Positions 24,759 through 34,045 of a stretch of DNA of 64,000 nt are shown piece by piece. The first letter of the stretch is position 1, and every line of letters starts with the position of its first letter. The notes beneath the pieces were generated by a model. The model was not told the origin of the DNA. It made no database searches and saw nothing but the letters and a program-made list of their open reading frames with translations. The stretch is from Thermosporothrix hazakensis (lineage in GTDB: Bacteria > Chloroflexota > Ktedonobacteria > Ktedonobacterales > Ktedonobacteraceae): the NCBI RefSeq assembly GCF_003253565.1, contig NZ_QKUF01000002.1:186001-250000 (forward strand). The letters are read 5' to 3'. Position numbers and translations under genes: made by a program.

Positions 24759-26573
24759 TCAGCTCCCGGCAAAAAGCAGCTTCAAGGCATCCAACGAGGG
24801 CGCGAAGAAGTAGCCGCCACCGGTCGGAATGACCCATTCCTGTGCTGTCACCAGCGAGACAACTCCACCCTTGAGCGGCACCCGCGCCTGTCGCAGACGC
24901 TCACCGTTTGGACCGTTGTGCTGCCCGATCACCAGATCTAGCCCCTCACCCTTCTCCGGGAAATCGGGGTTGTTAAACCAGAAATGCGTGAGAAACTCAA
25001 ATTGCCCGATAATAGAGGTTTGGTAGCAGACAAACAGGAGACCTCGGTCAGCGGGGCGGGCCAGATTGACCGGTTCATCATGCAGATCACGCAGCGGGTG
25101 CTCGAGCGTTGAAGGCGAGACAGGACCATAGGGCAGCCCGCGCCGCAGAATACGGCGTCTCTGGGTGTCGCGCTCGCTCACCGCGCTCTTCTCCTCATCG
25201 CTACAGTTCGGGCACAGGTCATGCCCGGCCTTCGTCAACGAGTCGCGGGGATAGCCCTTGCGAATATGGCTGATAAACGGGCAGAGATCTCCCTGACGGT
25301 CAGCGGGGGCTGGCTCGAATATACCGGGGGCGGCGCATCCTCCACATCGGGGCGCGAGCGTATCAGGTGGCTGTGCACCACCGGTCAGCACGGGGTCAGC
25401 GTGAAAGAAGCGGAAGTCGTTATTTGCGCATTCGTTCTTTGCCAGGTCAGGCGCATCCTCGTTCGCAGAGCGCGAGAGCGGCGCACCACTGAGCCAGCGT
25501 CCCACGACCTTCGCTCCCATCAATGCGGGTGAAATCCCCTGCTGTCGTGCTTGCTCATTCAAGAAGGCATGGAAACGCCCGACATCCTGCCGTAAGCGCC
25601 GAAAGACCAGAAATGAGCCATTGCGCCCCCAGGAGGGCCCGGCCTCAGAGATCGCGCCCCGGTGCACCGGTAGCTGCTCTCGCTCATTGCGCGGATTGGC
25701 CGTTGTAGTGCTGCTGGCGCTATCGGAAGGCTCGTTCACCGGCTTTGCAGGGTCCTGATAGGGATAGCCGAACACAAATTCACCCGGCCAGATCAACTGT
25801 TGCCCGGGCTTGCCGTGATTGGGGTCACGCGGATCCTGACGCGGAGTAATTACATCATCGGGATGCGCCGAAGCACGGCCTCTGACACCAGGTTGTGAGA
25901 CGCCATCCAGAAACTTGAAGTGCTCGTGCCCGGCCAGCTCCTGCGGTAGATTGGCACCATATTGCGTCAACATGACAGTCACTCCTGCCAGACGGCTCTT
26001 GATCGAGATGACCGTCTCCCGCAGCGCCTCCGCCGAATCGCTTTGAATAATCAGGAGAATCTCGGCCTCGTTTCCGGGGCCTCCGATCAACCAGCGAGCC
26101 GGGTTGCCCTCAGCATCGGGTATTAGTGGATCACCAAGCACATCGGCGCGGCTCGCCATCCCCTCCCGAAACGCCGGATCAAGGAAGTCGTTTCCGTCCC
26201 GCAACTCCGCGGGCGTCCCGGCGGTCAATCGTTGCAGGGCCCCATATGAGAACGCAATGTTCACCCATGTCGCCTGCACTGTCGCGTAACCACGTCTGGT
26301 CCGAAGCGCCTTATAGAGCCGATTGAAGCTCAACACCTCCTCGGCAGTAGCAATCAGAGGCGTGATCTCTTTGAGCCAGCGCTTACAATGTGAGACATCC
26401 ACAATTCTGAGGAAGAGCAGCGTTTCATGGCTCTTTGAGAATCCCGGAATCACGTTTCCCTGGATCTGATCGAGTTCAAGCACTGGTTCCCGCGTGGCAT
26501 CGATTCCAGTAGTGGAGCGCAAAGCATGCGGAAAAGGAACCTCGCGTGCATGATGTATTGTTTGCTCTTGCAT
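24759..26573 (-). CDS. Dyp-type haem peroxidase with two CxxC motifs
   Basis: A 604-residue Dyp-type peroxidase, longer than the usual 300-450. The distal motif is FLDGV (221-225, GxxDG-like) with a catalytic Arg in RRRILRRGLPYG (about 473-484). The proximal haem ligand is His436 in CPFISHIRK. Flanking it are CGGC (410-413) and CPNC (454-457), plus Cys431, a set that could form a metal knuckle and is unusual. No signal peptide is seen, so it is probably cytoplasmic. The start ATG follows AAAGGA. Family members oxidise dyes, phenolics or lignin-like compounds with H2O2. A single gene. Confidence 0.92.
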   Translation of the reverse strand: MQEQTIHHAREVPFPHALRSTTGIDATREPVLELDQIQGNVIPGFSKSHETLLFLRIVDVSHCKRWLKEITPLIATAEEVLSFNRLYKALRTRRGYATVQATWVNIAFSYGALQRLTAGTPAELRDGNDFLDPAFREGMASRADVLGDPLIPDAEGNPARWLIGGPGNEAEILLIIQSDSAEALRETVISIKSRLAGVTVMLTQYGANLPQELAGHEHFKFLDGVSQPGVRGRASAHPDDVITPRQDPRDPNHGKPGQQLIWPGEFVFGYPYQDPAKPVNEPSDSASSTTTANPRNEREQLPVHRGAISEAGPSWGRNGSFLVFRRLRQDVGRFHAFLNEQARQQGISPALMGAKVVGRWLSGAPLSRSANEDAPDLAKNECANNDFRFFHADPVLTGGAQPPDTLAPRCGGCAAPGIFEPAPADRQGDLCPFISHIRKGYPRDSLTKAGHDLCPNCSDEEKSAVSERDTQRRRILRRGLPYGPVSPSTLEHPLRDLHDEPVNLARPADRGLLFVCYQTSIIGQFEFLTHFWFNNPDFPEKGEGLDLVIGQHNGPNGERLRQARVPLKGGVVSLVTAQEWVIPTGGGYFFAPSLDALKLLFAGS

Positions 26574-26892
26574 CGTGTTGTCCTTTCGTCATTGGTTTGG
26601 CTGATCCGGCATGTCATCGGGAGATTCGTATGTTTTGATCTGACTATGGATTCCCTTTTTTCGCGTAAAAATGTGTCTTCAACGCATCATCTGACCATCC
26701 AAAGGCGACAGGAAGTTCAATCATTCCGAGTATAGAGAGAGCTCAATTGCAGTATTCAGCAACAGGAAGCTTCCATCACAAAGAACGCTGGTATTCCAGT
26801 TTTTTTGCAGCGCAACCTGTACTCTTCCCTCGGGCTCTTCCAGGGCCGAGAGAATGTACACAGTTCCTGAGAGGGGGTTCTATTTCAATTGT
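26574..26892. other. Intergenic region between peroxidase and histidine kinase
   Basis: About 320 bp with no supported gene. It should contain the promoter of the peroxidase (minus strand) and the 3' end of the two-component operon. I see no clear hairpin terminator. Confidence 0.5.
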
Positions 26893-28428
26893 TCATTGAA
26901 GTGCCATTGCATCTTTACTCGAACTGCGAGGAGCCGAGCGGAGGAGAAGCGTGAAGGTCGTTCCTTTGCCAGGCGTGCTTTCTACCTGGATAGAGCCTTT
27001 TTGTGCCTCAATCAACTCTTTTGCGATTGCCAGACCGAGCCCGTTTCCGCTTCCCTGGCGGAAAGGACGACTACGTGAAGGATCAACGCGATAGAGGCGA
27101 TCAAAGATAAAGGGCAGCGCCTCCGCTGGAATACCCTGCCCGGTATCTCGCACGGCAATCACAACCTCGCCCTGTTTGCCCGGAGCGGCGGTAAGCTCTA
27201 CCTGCCCATCCGACGGCGTAAACTTCAGCGCGTTATCCACGATATTGAGCAAGACCTGTTGCAGCCTGTCGCGGTCCGCATAGACCCGCGGTGTATCGGG
27301 AGCGATCGAGCAGCGAATCTCGTGCCCTGTCGCGAGCTGTTGCGCTTGCTGAAAGATCCTGCTGAAAACCGTTTGTAGCTCAAACGCCTCAAGTCGTAGT
27401 TTCAGCTTCTTTGCATCCAGCCGGGTGAGCGAAAGCAGATCTTCAACCAACCGGTGCATGCGCTGGACCTCGACGTACATGCCCTTCGCCAGCCGCCGTG
27501 TTGCGCCAATATCGCCCCGATCGGCTCCGATCAGCAGCATCTCCAGACTACCGCTGAGCGCTGTCAGGGGGGTGCGCAATTCATGAGAGACATCCGAGAC
27601 GAACTGCTTCTGTCGCTGAAAGGCGTTTTCCAGTTGCACCACCATCTGGTTAAAAGAATGGGCCAACCGCCCGATCTCATCGCGGGATTTCGGGGTATCA
27701 ATACGCAATGAGAGCTCTCCAGCAGCGATGCGACGGCTCTTCCGCTCCATCTCAAGCAACGGGCGCAACGTGGCATCAACAAGGGGGAATAGCAGCACCA
27801 GCGCACAGCATAAAGCGCCCAGATAGCAAACAAGCAGCAGAATATGGAACGTCGTGAGGAAGTCGTCAATAGATGCGATCGGCGTTCCCACCTGGAGCAG
27901 TGCCACGGTCCTTTCAGCGGAGACCAGAGGCACCAGGATGACCAGTTGCCGCTGACCTTGCGCGGTCTTCCCGAGCTTATAGGCATCTCCCTGAAGCCCA
28001 TCTTCAAGCAATCGGGTGACATCGCTTTGTCCAAGCACAATGGGAGGAGGAGCCAGCGAGGTCGCCTGTCCGGGATAGAGCACCGAGCCGTCCGGTCGCA
28101 GGATGGTCATATTGACGCCCAGGCTCGTCAGGCGTTGCCGCAAGATCGCTACCGAGGCATCAAAGCCACGCGGCAGCTCTCCTTTGCGCTCTTCAGGTGC
28201 CCATGAGAGAGTAAAGGAGCGTCCGGGAATGCCCTTCGCGGTCAGGATCACTTCCCGACGGAGCGAAGACGCGGTATTATTTAACAGCGCCTGCTCGGTA
28301 ACAAGCGAGAGTAACAGGCCTGCTCCCCCTAACAAAGCGGTCATCAAGCCAAGCACAACCAGCGTTAAACGCCAGCGCAGAGACAGGGAGGCAAGCCAGT
28401 TGCGAAACATGTGCCATATTCGCATCAC
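26893..28428 (-). CDS. Sensor histidine kinase (HAMP, HisKA, HATPase)
   Basis: 511 residues. TM1 (about 20-45) and TM2 (about 191-217) enclose an extracytoplasmic sensor of about 145 residues. Then come HAMP (about 218-268, LRPLLEMERKSRRIAAGELS), the dimerisation/phosphoacceptor helix SHELRTPLTAL with His282, and the ATPase domain with N-box VLLNIVDNALKFTP, G1 DTGQGIP, F-box IFDRLYR and G2 GNGLGLAI. It is co-directional with and 67 bp downstream of the OmpR-type regulator, forming the usual pair. The sensed signal is unknown. Confidence 0.94.
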   Translation of the reverse strand: MMRIWHMFRNWLASLSLRWRLTLVVLGLMTALLGGAGLLLSLVTEQALLNNTASSLRREVILTAKGIPGRSFTLSWAPEERKGELPRGFDASVAILRQRLTSLGVNMTILRPDGSVLYPGQATSLAPPPIVLGQSDVTRLLEDGLQGDAYKLGKTAQGQRQLVILVPLVSAERTVALLQVGTPIASIDDFLTTFHILLLVCYLGALCCALVLLFPLVDATLRPLLEMERKSRRIAAGELSLRIDTPKSRDEIGRLAHSFNQMVVQLENAFQRQKQFVSDVSHELRTPLTALSGSLEMLLIGADRGDIGATRRLAKGMYVEVQRMHRLVEDLLSLTRLDAKKLKLRLEAFELQTVFSRIFQQAQQLATGHEIRCSIAPDTPRVYADRDRLQQVLLNIVDNALKFTPSDGQVELTAAPGKQGEVVIAVRDTGQGIPAEALPFIFDRLYRVDPSRSRPFRQGSGNGLGLAIAKELIEAQKGSIQVESTPGKGTTFTLLLRSAPRSSSKDAMALQ

Positions 28429-28495
28429 GATTTGCTATCCTTTTGGTACGCCCGCCATGAGAGGCAGGGCTTCATCTCAATACGCGTTCCCGGTG

Positions 28496-29182
28496 CTATC
28501 CGCGTAAACTATAACCAACACCTCGCACCGTTTGAAGCAGACGCGGAGGCATATCGTGCAGCTTCTCACGCAGATGTCGCACATACACCTCGATGATGTT
28601 ATCATCACCGGTATAGTCATAGCCCCAGACTCGCGACAGGATGATATCCCGCGTGAGAACCTGATTGGGATGCATCATAAAGAGTTCCAGCAGATCGAAC
28701 TCGCGGGGTGTCAGCTCAATAACCTCCGAATCGACTGACACAAGCCGCGTGCTGCGGTTCAGCGAAATATGCTGGAAGGTCAGCTCATCGCCAACCACTT
28801 TCCCATGTCGGCGCAACACCGCACGCACCCGCGCCATCAGTTCCTTGAAGACAAACGGCTTGGTGACATAATCGTCCGCGCCCACGTCGAGCCCCTCCAC
28901 CATATCGTCAACCTCATCCTTTGCCGTCAGCATGATAATAGCGCTATCGTGCGTGCGCCGCGCCAGCCGGGTCACGGTCAGACCGTCGAAGCCCGGCAAC
29001 ATAATATCCAGAATCACAATGTCGGGCTGATGCTCGGTAATCATATGAAGCGCATCAGGTCCATTGGTTGCCACAAGGACGTGAAACCCCTCATAGGAAA
29101 AACCCATTTGCAGAAACTCAACTATCTGTGGCTCATCATCAACAAGCAAAACGGTACATTGCTTATTCACTTGCTTACTCAC
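28496..29182 (-). CDS. OmpR/PhoB-family response regulator
   Basis: About 228 residues. The receiver has VLLVDDEP (acidic pocket), VILDIMLPGFDG (phospho-Asp), MLTAKDE and YVTKPF (conserved Lys). A winged-helix DNA-binding domain follows with LTPREFDLLELFMMHPNQVL and a closing RGVGYSL. I place the start at the GTG at 29182, with AAGGG nine bases upstream; an ATG at 29242 would add a Lys/Arg-rich tail with no ribosome site. It is first in the operon with the histidine kinase. A strong paired repeat at 29262-29306 lies 80 bp upstream and is probably its own target. Confidence 0.94.
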   Translation of the reverse strand: MSKQVNKQCTVLLVDDEPQIVEFLQMGFSYEGFHVLVATNGPDALHMITEHQPDIVILDIMLPGFDGLTVTRLARRTHDSAIIMLTAKDEVDDMVEGLDVGADDYVTKPFVFKELMARVRAVLRRHGKVVGDELTFQHISLNRSTRLVSVDSEVIELTPREFDLLELFMMHPNQVLTRDIILSRVWGYDYTGDDNIIEVYVRHLREKLHDMPPRLLQTVRGVGYSLRG

Positions 29183-29261
29183 TTCAGCTACCCTTTTCCT
29201 TTTGCTTCTGCTCTGGTGTGTTCTCTGTTTTTCAAAGCCCATCTTCTCTCTATCAGAAAAA

Positions 29262-29306
29262 GCTGAAAATTCGCTGAAGAGCCATGATTTTCAGCGAATT
29301 TTCAGC
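29262..29306. promoter_or_regulatory. Perfect 17-bp inverted repeat, probable response-regulator site
   Basis: GCTGAAAATTCGCTGAA (29262-29278) is the exact reverse complement of TTCAGCGAATTTTCAGC (29290-29306), with an 11-bp spacer. Each arm holds two TTCAGC half-sites 11 bp apart, the spacing used by OmpR-family dimers on direct repeats. It sits between the divergent regulator and acyltransferase genes and could control both. Confidence 0.75.
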
Positions 29307-29395
29307 AAACTTCGGGGCTTTTTCAGGTCGCCCTGCCACAATACCAGATGTGAACACAAGCTCAAGCGAACGATAAGTGACGGTCGCTCACCGCC

Positions 29396-29435
29396 GCTGT
29401 ACATATTCGCCGAAGCAGCGCCCCCGATGTACAGC
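29396..29435. repeat. Inverted repeat upstream of acyltransferase
   Basis: GCTGTACAT (29396-29404) and ATGTACAGC (29427-29435) are perfect 9-bp arms around a 22-base spacer, 58 bp before the acyltransferase start. It could be a leader hairpin or an operator. Confidence 0.5.
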
Positions 29436-29493
29436 ATGTCTGCATCCAGCAGCAACGACGCTGTGTGAGTTGACCATACTGAAAGGACATATT

Positions 29494-30684
29494 GTGCAAA
29501 GAGAGCAGACAAAAAGACAGCCGCATGTACGCGAGTTAGATTTACTGCGTCTCTGTACGGCTTCCAGTGTCGTGACTATTCACGTCCTCTCATTCACTGC
29601 CGTCTTGAATCATGCGGAGTGGGGAGTACAACTACAGAACGCCTTTGTCACGGCCCTGCACTACTCGCGTGAGATCTTCCTGTTCGTTACCGCCTTCGCG
29701 CTGGTCTACGTCTACTACCACGCGTATGAGAACAGGCCTTTCCCGCTCAAAAAGTTCTGGATGAAGCGCGGCATGGGCATCTTGCTCCCGTATACCATCT
29801 GGAGCCTTTTCTACACCTGGCTTGGACAGGGAACAGACAACTATCTACAGAAAGCACTCTATAATCTGTTAACTGGAAGCGGCTTCTATCATCTCTACTA
29901 TATCATTCTGACACTTCAATTCTATCTTTTGTTGCCATTGTTTCTGCTATTTCTGCGTCGATTCGGTCGGCATCCCTGGAAAATTCTGGCTGTCAGCTTT
30001 ACCTTCCAGATAGTACTTCTGGTGTTTGATTACTATATCATGCAACATGACGGTATCTCTTCTCCCTTCTGGGACGCCATCGGGCCATATAAGGCGCGCT
30101 TCTTCCTGTTCTATCAGTTCTACTTTGTGCTTGGTGGCATTACTGCCCTCTACTTCCGGCAGATGCGAGATTTTGTCCTCAAACATAGCAGGCTTATCAC
30201 CGGCTGTCTGATCGGGACGTTGGCTCTGCTCTGGGCGCACTACGTCCTTCAGATCCACGTCTTTGGGAAGTCTATCAACTATGCATCGTCCGTGCTCCAG
30301 CCGCTCATGGCGCTCTATGTCACCGCGGCGCTGCTGTTCGCCTTCTGGCTTGCCTGCCGTTGGGTTCAGAAGAGCCCACCGGGACAGCCTCCAAAGGGCG
30401 CGAACTTTGTACATCTGATTGCCAAAAGCTCCTTCGGCATCTACCTGCTTCACCCGCTTGTCCTCAACGAAGTGCAGCGCTGGATCATGCCATATATCCC
30501 GGCAGATTTCCCGGTCGCGATCAGCGTGATCCTGATTGGCATTTTCACGCTCTGCACCTCGACGGCGCTCAGCATCCTCCTGCTGCATACGCCGCTTGCC
30601 TGCCGTCTGATTGGCCGTGATACACCAGCACCTCGTTCAGGCAAGGCCATCCAGGCAGTTCCGGCCTCTCAGCGTTCCGCCTGA
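29494..30684 (+). CDS. Acyltransferase 3 family membrane protein
   Basis: A 396-residue protein with about ten hydrophobic helices. ELDLLRLCTASSVVTIHVL (TM1, with the family's R and H pair), a central RGMGILLPYTIWSLFY and the late FGIYLLHPLVL are typical of acyltransferase 3 (OafA/IcaC-like) proteins that O-acylate surface sugars at the membrane. I chose the GTG at 29494 (AAAGGA seven bases upstream), because the upstream extension to 29377 is Cys/Arg rich and lacks similarity. It is divergent from the two-component operon and ends at a shared terminator. Confidence 0.88.
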   Translation: MQREQTKRQPHVRELDLLRLCTASSVVTIHVLSFTAVLNHAEWGVQLQNAFVTALHYSREIFLFVTAFALVYVYYHAYENRPFPLKKFWMKRGMGILLPYTIWSLFYTWLGQGTDNYLQKALYNLLTGSGFYHLYYIILTLQFYLLLPLFLLFLRRFGRHPWKILAVSFTFQIVLLVFDYYIMQHDGISSPFWDAIGPYKARFFLFYQFYFVLGGITALYFRQMRDFVLKHSRLITGCLIGTLALLWAHYVLQIHVFGKSINYASSVLQPLMALYVTAALLFAFWLACRWVQKSPPGQPPKGANFVHLIAKSSFGIYLLHPLVLNEVQRWIMPYIPADFPVAISVILIGIFTLCTSTALSILLLHTPLACRLIGRDTPAPRSGKAIQAVPASQRSA

Positions 30685-30695
30685 ACTGTTGCCCG

Positions 30696-30735
30696 TGAAG
30701 TGTGCCCCACAGTGGTTGAGGCACACTTCATTTTC
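30696..30735. terminator. Bidirectional terminator between acyltransferase and esterase
   Basis: TGAAGTGTGCC pairs perfectly with GGCACACTTCA (11 bp), followed on the plus strand by TTTTC. It separates convergent genes. Confidence 0.85.
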
Positions 30736-30742
30736 TGCTGCA

Positions 30743-31672
30743 TCACGCGTTTCGACGCTGTGCAAAGAGCCAGGGGAAAAAGCCCTCTGCCTCCTTCGCG
30801 GGCTCCAATGTATAGACATCACCCCAGATCGGGTGCTTGCGATTGGGAAAGATCGTGACATGACCCTCACCACCCGCCTGCTGAAGCGCCTGAATCATCA
30901 AGGTCGAGGCTGAAGCCGGGATCGTTGTATCATTCGCCCCATGAAACGCCCAGACCGGCACATCCCGAAAGCGCTCAACGGTGGACGGATCGCCCGCGCC
31001 CGAGACCGGAGCCGCCGCCGCAAAATAATCAGGCCAGCGAGCAAGAGCATCCCAGGTTCCCGTAGCGCCAAGCGAGATCCCGGTGATATACAGCCTGTTG
31101 GCATCGATACCACTATAGTCCTGCTGTAAGCGATCAAGCAACTGTTTCGCCAGCAAGAGCGAAGTGCTCGGTTGCGCTGGCTGTGTATAAGAACCCTTAT
31201 GCGCATCGACCTGCACCCAGGTCTGCGACGGCTCTAGCTGTGGCACGACCACAAAGCACGGCCACTGTTCCTGAACGGAGGGTTTATCTTTCTCGTCAGG
31301 CGTTCCCCAGAAGTAGACAAACGACTGACCCAGAATCTGATTCTGATTTTGAATCGGCGTGAAGTGCTGGCGCTTCCGTTCACCTACACCATGCAACAGC
31401 AATACCAGGGGATAACGCTTTGTTTTATCATAGTTTTGAGGTACATAAAGATAATACGTCAGTTTCTGATTCTTTTCATTCACAAAGGTATGCGTTGTGA
31501 AGCCATGAGTTGGAATAGGAGTCTTAGGGGGGCCGGGCTCAAGGGTCGGTGTTGGTTTGGGCATTATAGCAGGGACAATCGACCCGTCTTGATACCATTC
31601 TCGCCCCAGAATACCAGCGACAACAAGCAGGGCCAGCAACGCCCCCGCACCAAAGAAAACTCTTCTTTTCAT
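30743..31672 (-). CDS. Membrane-anchored alpha/beta hydrolase (esterase/peptidase-like)
   Basis: 309 residues. One N-terminal membrane helix (about 5-23) and a Pro/Thr linker lead to a hydrolase domain with LVLLLHGVGE (oxyanion side), the nucleophile elbow GISLGATG (Ser about 195-200), FHGANDTTIP (acid side) and a late KHPIWGD His. It resembles prolyl-oligopeptidase-like and feruloyl-esterase-like enzymes, so it probably acts outside the membrane. The preferred start is 31672. A single gene; substrate unknown. Confidence 0.85.
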   Translation of the reverse strand: MKRRVFFGAGALLALLVVAGILGREWYQDGSIVPAIMPKPTPTLEPGPPKTPIPTHGFTTHTFVNEKNQKLTYYLYVPQNYDKTKRYPLVLLLHGVGERKRQHFTPIQNQNQILGQSFVYFWGTPDEKDKPSVQEQWPCFVVVPQLEPSQTWVQVDAHKGSYTQPAQPSTSLLLAKQLLDRLQQDYSGIDANRLYITGISLGATGTWDALARWPDYFAAAAPVSGAGDPSTVERFRDVPVWAFHGANDTTIPASASTLMIQALQQAGGEGHVTIFPNRKHPIWGDVYTLEPAKEAEGFFPWLFAQRRNA

Positions 31673-31856
31673 ATCTTCTCCGCAATGTTTGACGCACCAT
31701 CAGAAGGCATGCCAATCTTCCCTATTCAAGAGAGAACAAATAGGGCTTTTTCTTTGCAGAGAACACATCGGAGCGGGCTTTTCTGGATAGCTTTATGATC
31801 TGTATTATGGGGGTGAAGCAGGCAACCTGTCAAGCATCCAGCCTGGAGAGGCTATG

Positions 31857-31896
31857 AAAGAGGCCGTCCCGAAACAGAAACAGCCTCTCGAACCGG
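31857..31896 (-). terminator. Hairpin after ThuA-like gene
   Basis: On the minus strand AGAGGCTGT pairs loosely with the following ACGGCCTCT, then TTC. A weak terminator. Confidence 0.4.
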
Positions 31897-31898
31897 TT

Positions 31899-32543
31899 TT
31901 AGCGCGTGGCCCACAGCATGCCGCGCTTCATGATCTCCAATGCTTCCGGCACATCAAAATCCCGGCGCACATGCCCGAGTGACGAATAAAAGACCCGACC
32001 CTCGCCGTAGCGCTTCTTCCAGACCACAGGCATCACCGCGCCCTCAATCCAGGGAGCATGCTCCCCACTAAAGGTCGTGGTCGCCAGCACCTCATTCATC
32101 GGATCGACATGCATATAGTATTGCTCGGAATGCATATGAAAGTCGGAAAGTCCCGCCATAATGGGATCATCGTGTTTCACGATATGCACATCGTAATCGA
32201 TAATATCACCGGGATGAGCCACCCACTGACCCCCGATCATAAATTGATAGGCTGGATTGTTGCGGAAAGCGTCGGCCGCTCCACCATGCCAGCCAGCGAG
32301 CCCCGTCCCATTCTGAACAGCGGTTAACAGGCCGCTCTCCTGCTCAGGGCTGATCGTCCCCATTGTCCAGATCGGCACGATCAGATCTGTTGCCTGCAAT
32401 TTCGCGGCATCAAGAAAGACATCAAGCGTTGTAGCAACCTCAACCGTATAGCCCTGTTCACGCAACACACCCGCGAACAGGTTCGCACACGCTTCCGGCT
32501 CATGGCCGGGCCAGCCACCCCATACAATCAATGCAGTCTTCAT
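31899..32543 (-). CDS. ThuA-like domain protein
   Basis: 214 residues with the ThuA/trehalose-utilisation fold, a relative of class I glutamine amidotransferases. It starts [13 protein letters not shown] and has [49 protein letters not shown] and MKRGMLWA, all diagnostic. The family is linked to catabolism of sugars and polyols, but its chemistry is unclear. There is no sugar operon next to it. A single gene, divergent from the radical SAM gene. Confidence 0.88.
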   Translation of the reverse strand: MKTALIVWGGWPGHEPEACANLFAGVLREQGYTVEVATTLDVFLDAAKLQATDLIVPIWTMGTISPEQESGLLTAVQNGTGLAGWHGGAADAFRNNPAYQFMIGGQWVAHPGDIIDYDVHIVKHDDPIMAGLSDFHMHSEQYYMHVDPMNEVLATTTFSGEHAPWIEGAVMPVVWKKRYGEGRVFYSSLGHVRRDFDVPEALEIMKRGMLWATR

Positions 32544-32685
32544 GAAAAAGCATTCCTCCTCATGCCTGTCAATAGAATCGTATAGTTTTTAGTGTATCAC
32601 CTGCACACCCGAGGAATCGAGCCTCTTGACCGGCGCATTTGTCCCTGTTAGAATGAGTGTTCAAGCGCATCAGAGAGGATTTGCA

Positions 32686-33543
32686 ATGGAACTCACGCTG
32701 AAACAGGCAAAAAGCATACTGACCCCACAACGCCACGGCTTCCTTGCAGCCGGTCCGTATCCCTTCACACATGCGCTCTCAGCCTATACGGGCTGCGGCT
32801 TCGGCAAGACAACCTGTGGTATGTACTGCTATGCCCAATTTCTGCCGAATTGGCGCGTAGGACACGCTCACGCCGCCTGGGGAGAGGCAGTAGAGGTCAA
32901 AGCCAATGCCGCTGAGCTGCTTCACAAAACACTTGCCCGGATGAAGCCTACGGCGCGCGCCCGCCTGCGCATCTTTATGAGCAGCACCACCGACCCCTAT
33001 CAACCTGCCGAGCACCGCTACCAGATTACCCGTTCCTGCCTGGAAACCTTCGCACGCTATCCCGATCTGGACCTGCTCGTCATCCAGACCCGCTCACCGC
33101 TGGCGCTACGAGACCTTTCGCTCCTGGCCGATATTCCCTATGCCTGGCTCTCTGTCACTATCGAAACAGACGATCAGGCATATTTGAAAGGGTTACGAGG
33201 TGGACCGCCGCTGGAAAAGCGCTGGCAACTGGTTCGGGCAGCGAGTGATGCAGATATCCCGACACAGGTGACGGTCAGCCCTTGCCTGCCCTATAGCGAT
33301 ATCGAGCGGTTTGCCCACCGGCTGCTCACAAGCGGAGCGAGGCGCATTATCGTCGATACAACAGTTGATGGCGACGGCTCCGCAGGGGAACGCACCGCAC
33401 AAACGCCCTTTGCCCATGCCGAACCCACATGGGCCGAGACCGAGCGCGCTCACCGGCTCTATCGCCTCCTCTGCGAACAAGCTGATGGACTCTCGATCGG
33501 GTGGAGCAACGCCGGTTTTTGTGGCATCGAGCCTCGCTCATGA
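32686..33543 (+). CDS. Radical SAM superfamily protein (spore photoproduct lyase-like group)
   Basis: 285 residues. The N-terminal cluster motif is TGCGFGKTTCGMYCYAQ. The three Cys are spaced CX6CX3C rather than the usual CX3CX2C, although the surrounding YTGC...YCYA pattern is that of the COG1533/SPL-like group. Other features are IFMSSTTDPYQPAE, LLVIQTRSPLALRD and VTIETDD, which match the partial TIM barrel. I chose the ATG at 32686 (AGAGGA upstream). The reaction is unknown. A single gene. Confidence 0.85.
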   Translation: MELTLKQAKSILTPQRHGFLAAGPYPFTHALSAYTGCGFGKTTCGMYCYAQFLPNWRVGHAHAAWGEAVEVKANAAELLHKTLARMKPTARARLRIFMSSTTDPYQPAEHRYQITRSCLETFARYPDLDLLVIQTRSPLALRDLSLLADIPYAWLSVTIETDDQAYLKGLRGGPPLEKRWQLVRAASDADIPTQVTVSPCLPYSDIERFAHRLLTSGARRIIVDTTVDGDGSAGERTAQTPFAHAEPTWAETERAHRLYRLLCEQADGLSIGWSNAGFCGIEPRS

Positions 33544-34003
33544 AAACCACTCACCATGAAAGAGAGGCACACAAGCAACCTTCTGATGATGCTCATCCCG
33601 CTTCCTCGTGCGGGGATACAACTCTATTCCGAATAATGGTACCGTCTATGGACCCTCCTTTGCTCCTGTTCATTGAGCCTCACTCTGGGGCTTCAGAGTC
33701 CTATTTGATAGAGGCCACCATACAGCAACCAGCAAAGTATCACCCTCCAAACTTCCACTTTTTTCCCACTTTTTCGCCTCTCTTCTCCCACACTGACAGA
33801 CCTACCCATTGCTGTTTTTCCCCTTCTTTCACCCGATTTTGCATTCACACAAGGGGAGAGGCTGGTTCTTTCTTCTCCTCTATTTCAACAGTCGTGTTGC
33901 AAAGATGTCATTTTTCTCTCACAAAAGACGACATTCTTGCTATATTTTGTGTAACATCTAACACGTCTAGAGCTTTCACTATGCTATAGTATATAGTAGA
34001 AAC
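33544..34003. other. Intergenic region, AT-rich
   Basis: About 460 bp with no supported gene. The long frame across it is His/Phe/Pro-rich without a ribosome site or family features. Near 33940-33995 the sequence becomes strongly AT-rich with CTATGCTATAGTATATAG, a likely -10 region for the small operon that follows. Confidence 0.5.
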
Positions 34004-34018
34004 TGCCAGGAACTGGCA
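33980..34018 (+). promoter_or_regulatory. Promoter core and palindrome of the small two-gene operon
   Basis: A -10-like TATAGT near 33985 is followed by TGCCAG and CTGGCA (34004-34018), a perfect 6-bp inverted repeat around GAA. The site lies where a repressor would block elongation. The second gene of the operon has an HTH-like segment and could be that repressor. Confidence 0.5.
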
Positions 34019-34045
34019 TCGTATAGTTGAAGAGGAGAATATGAC

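Noticed and set aside
33501..33989. 162-residue frame overlapping the radical SAM gene end
   Set aside because: No ribosome site; His/Phe/Pro-rich composition typical of noncoding AT-rich DNA.
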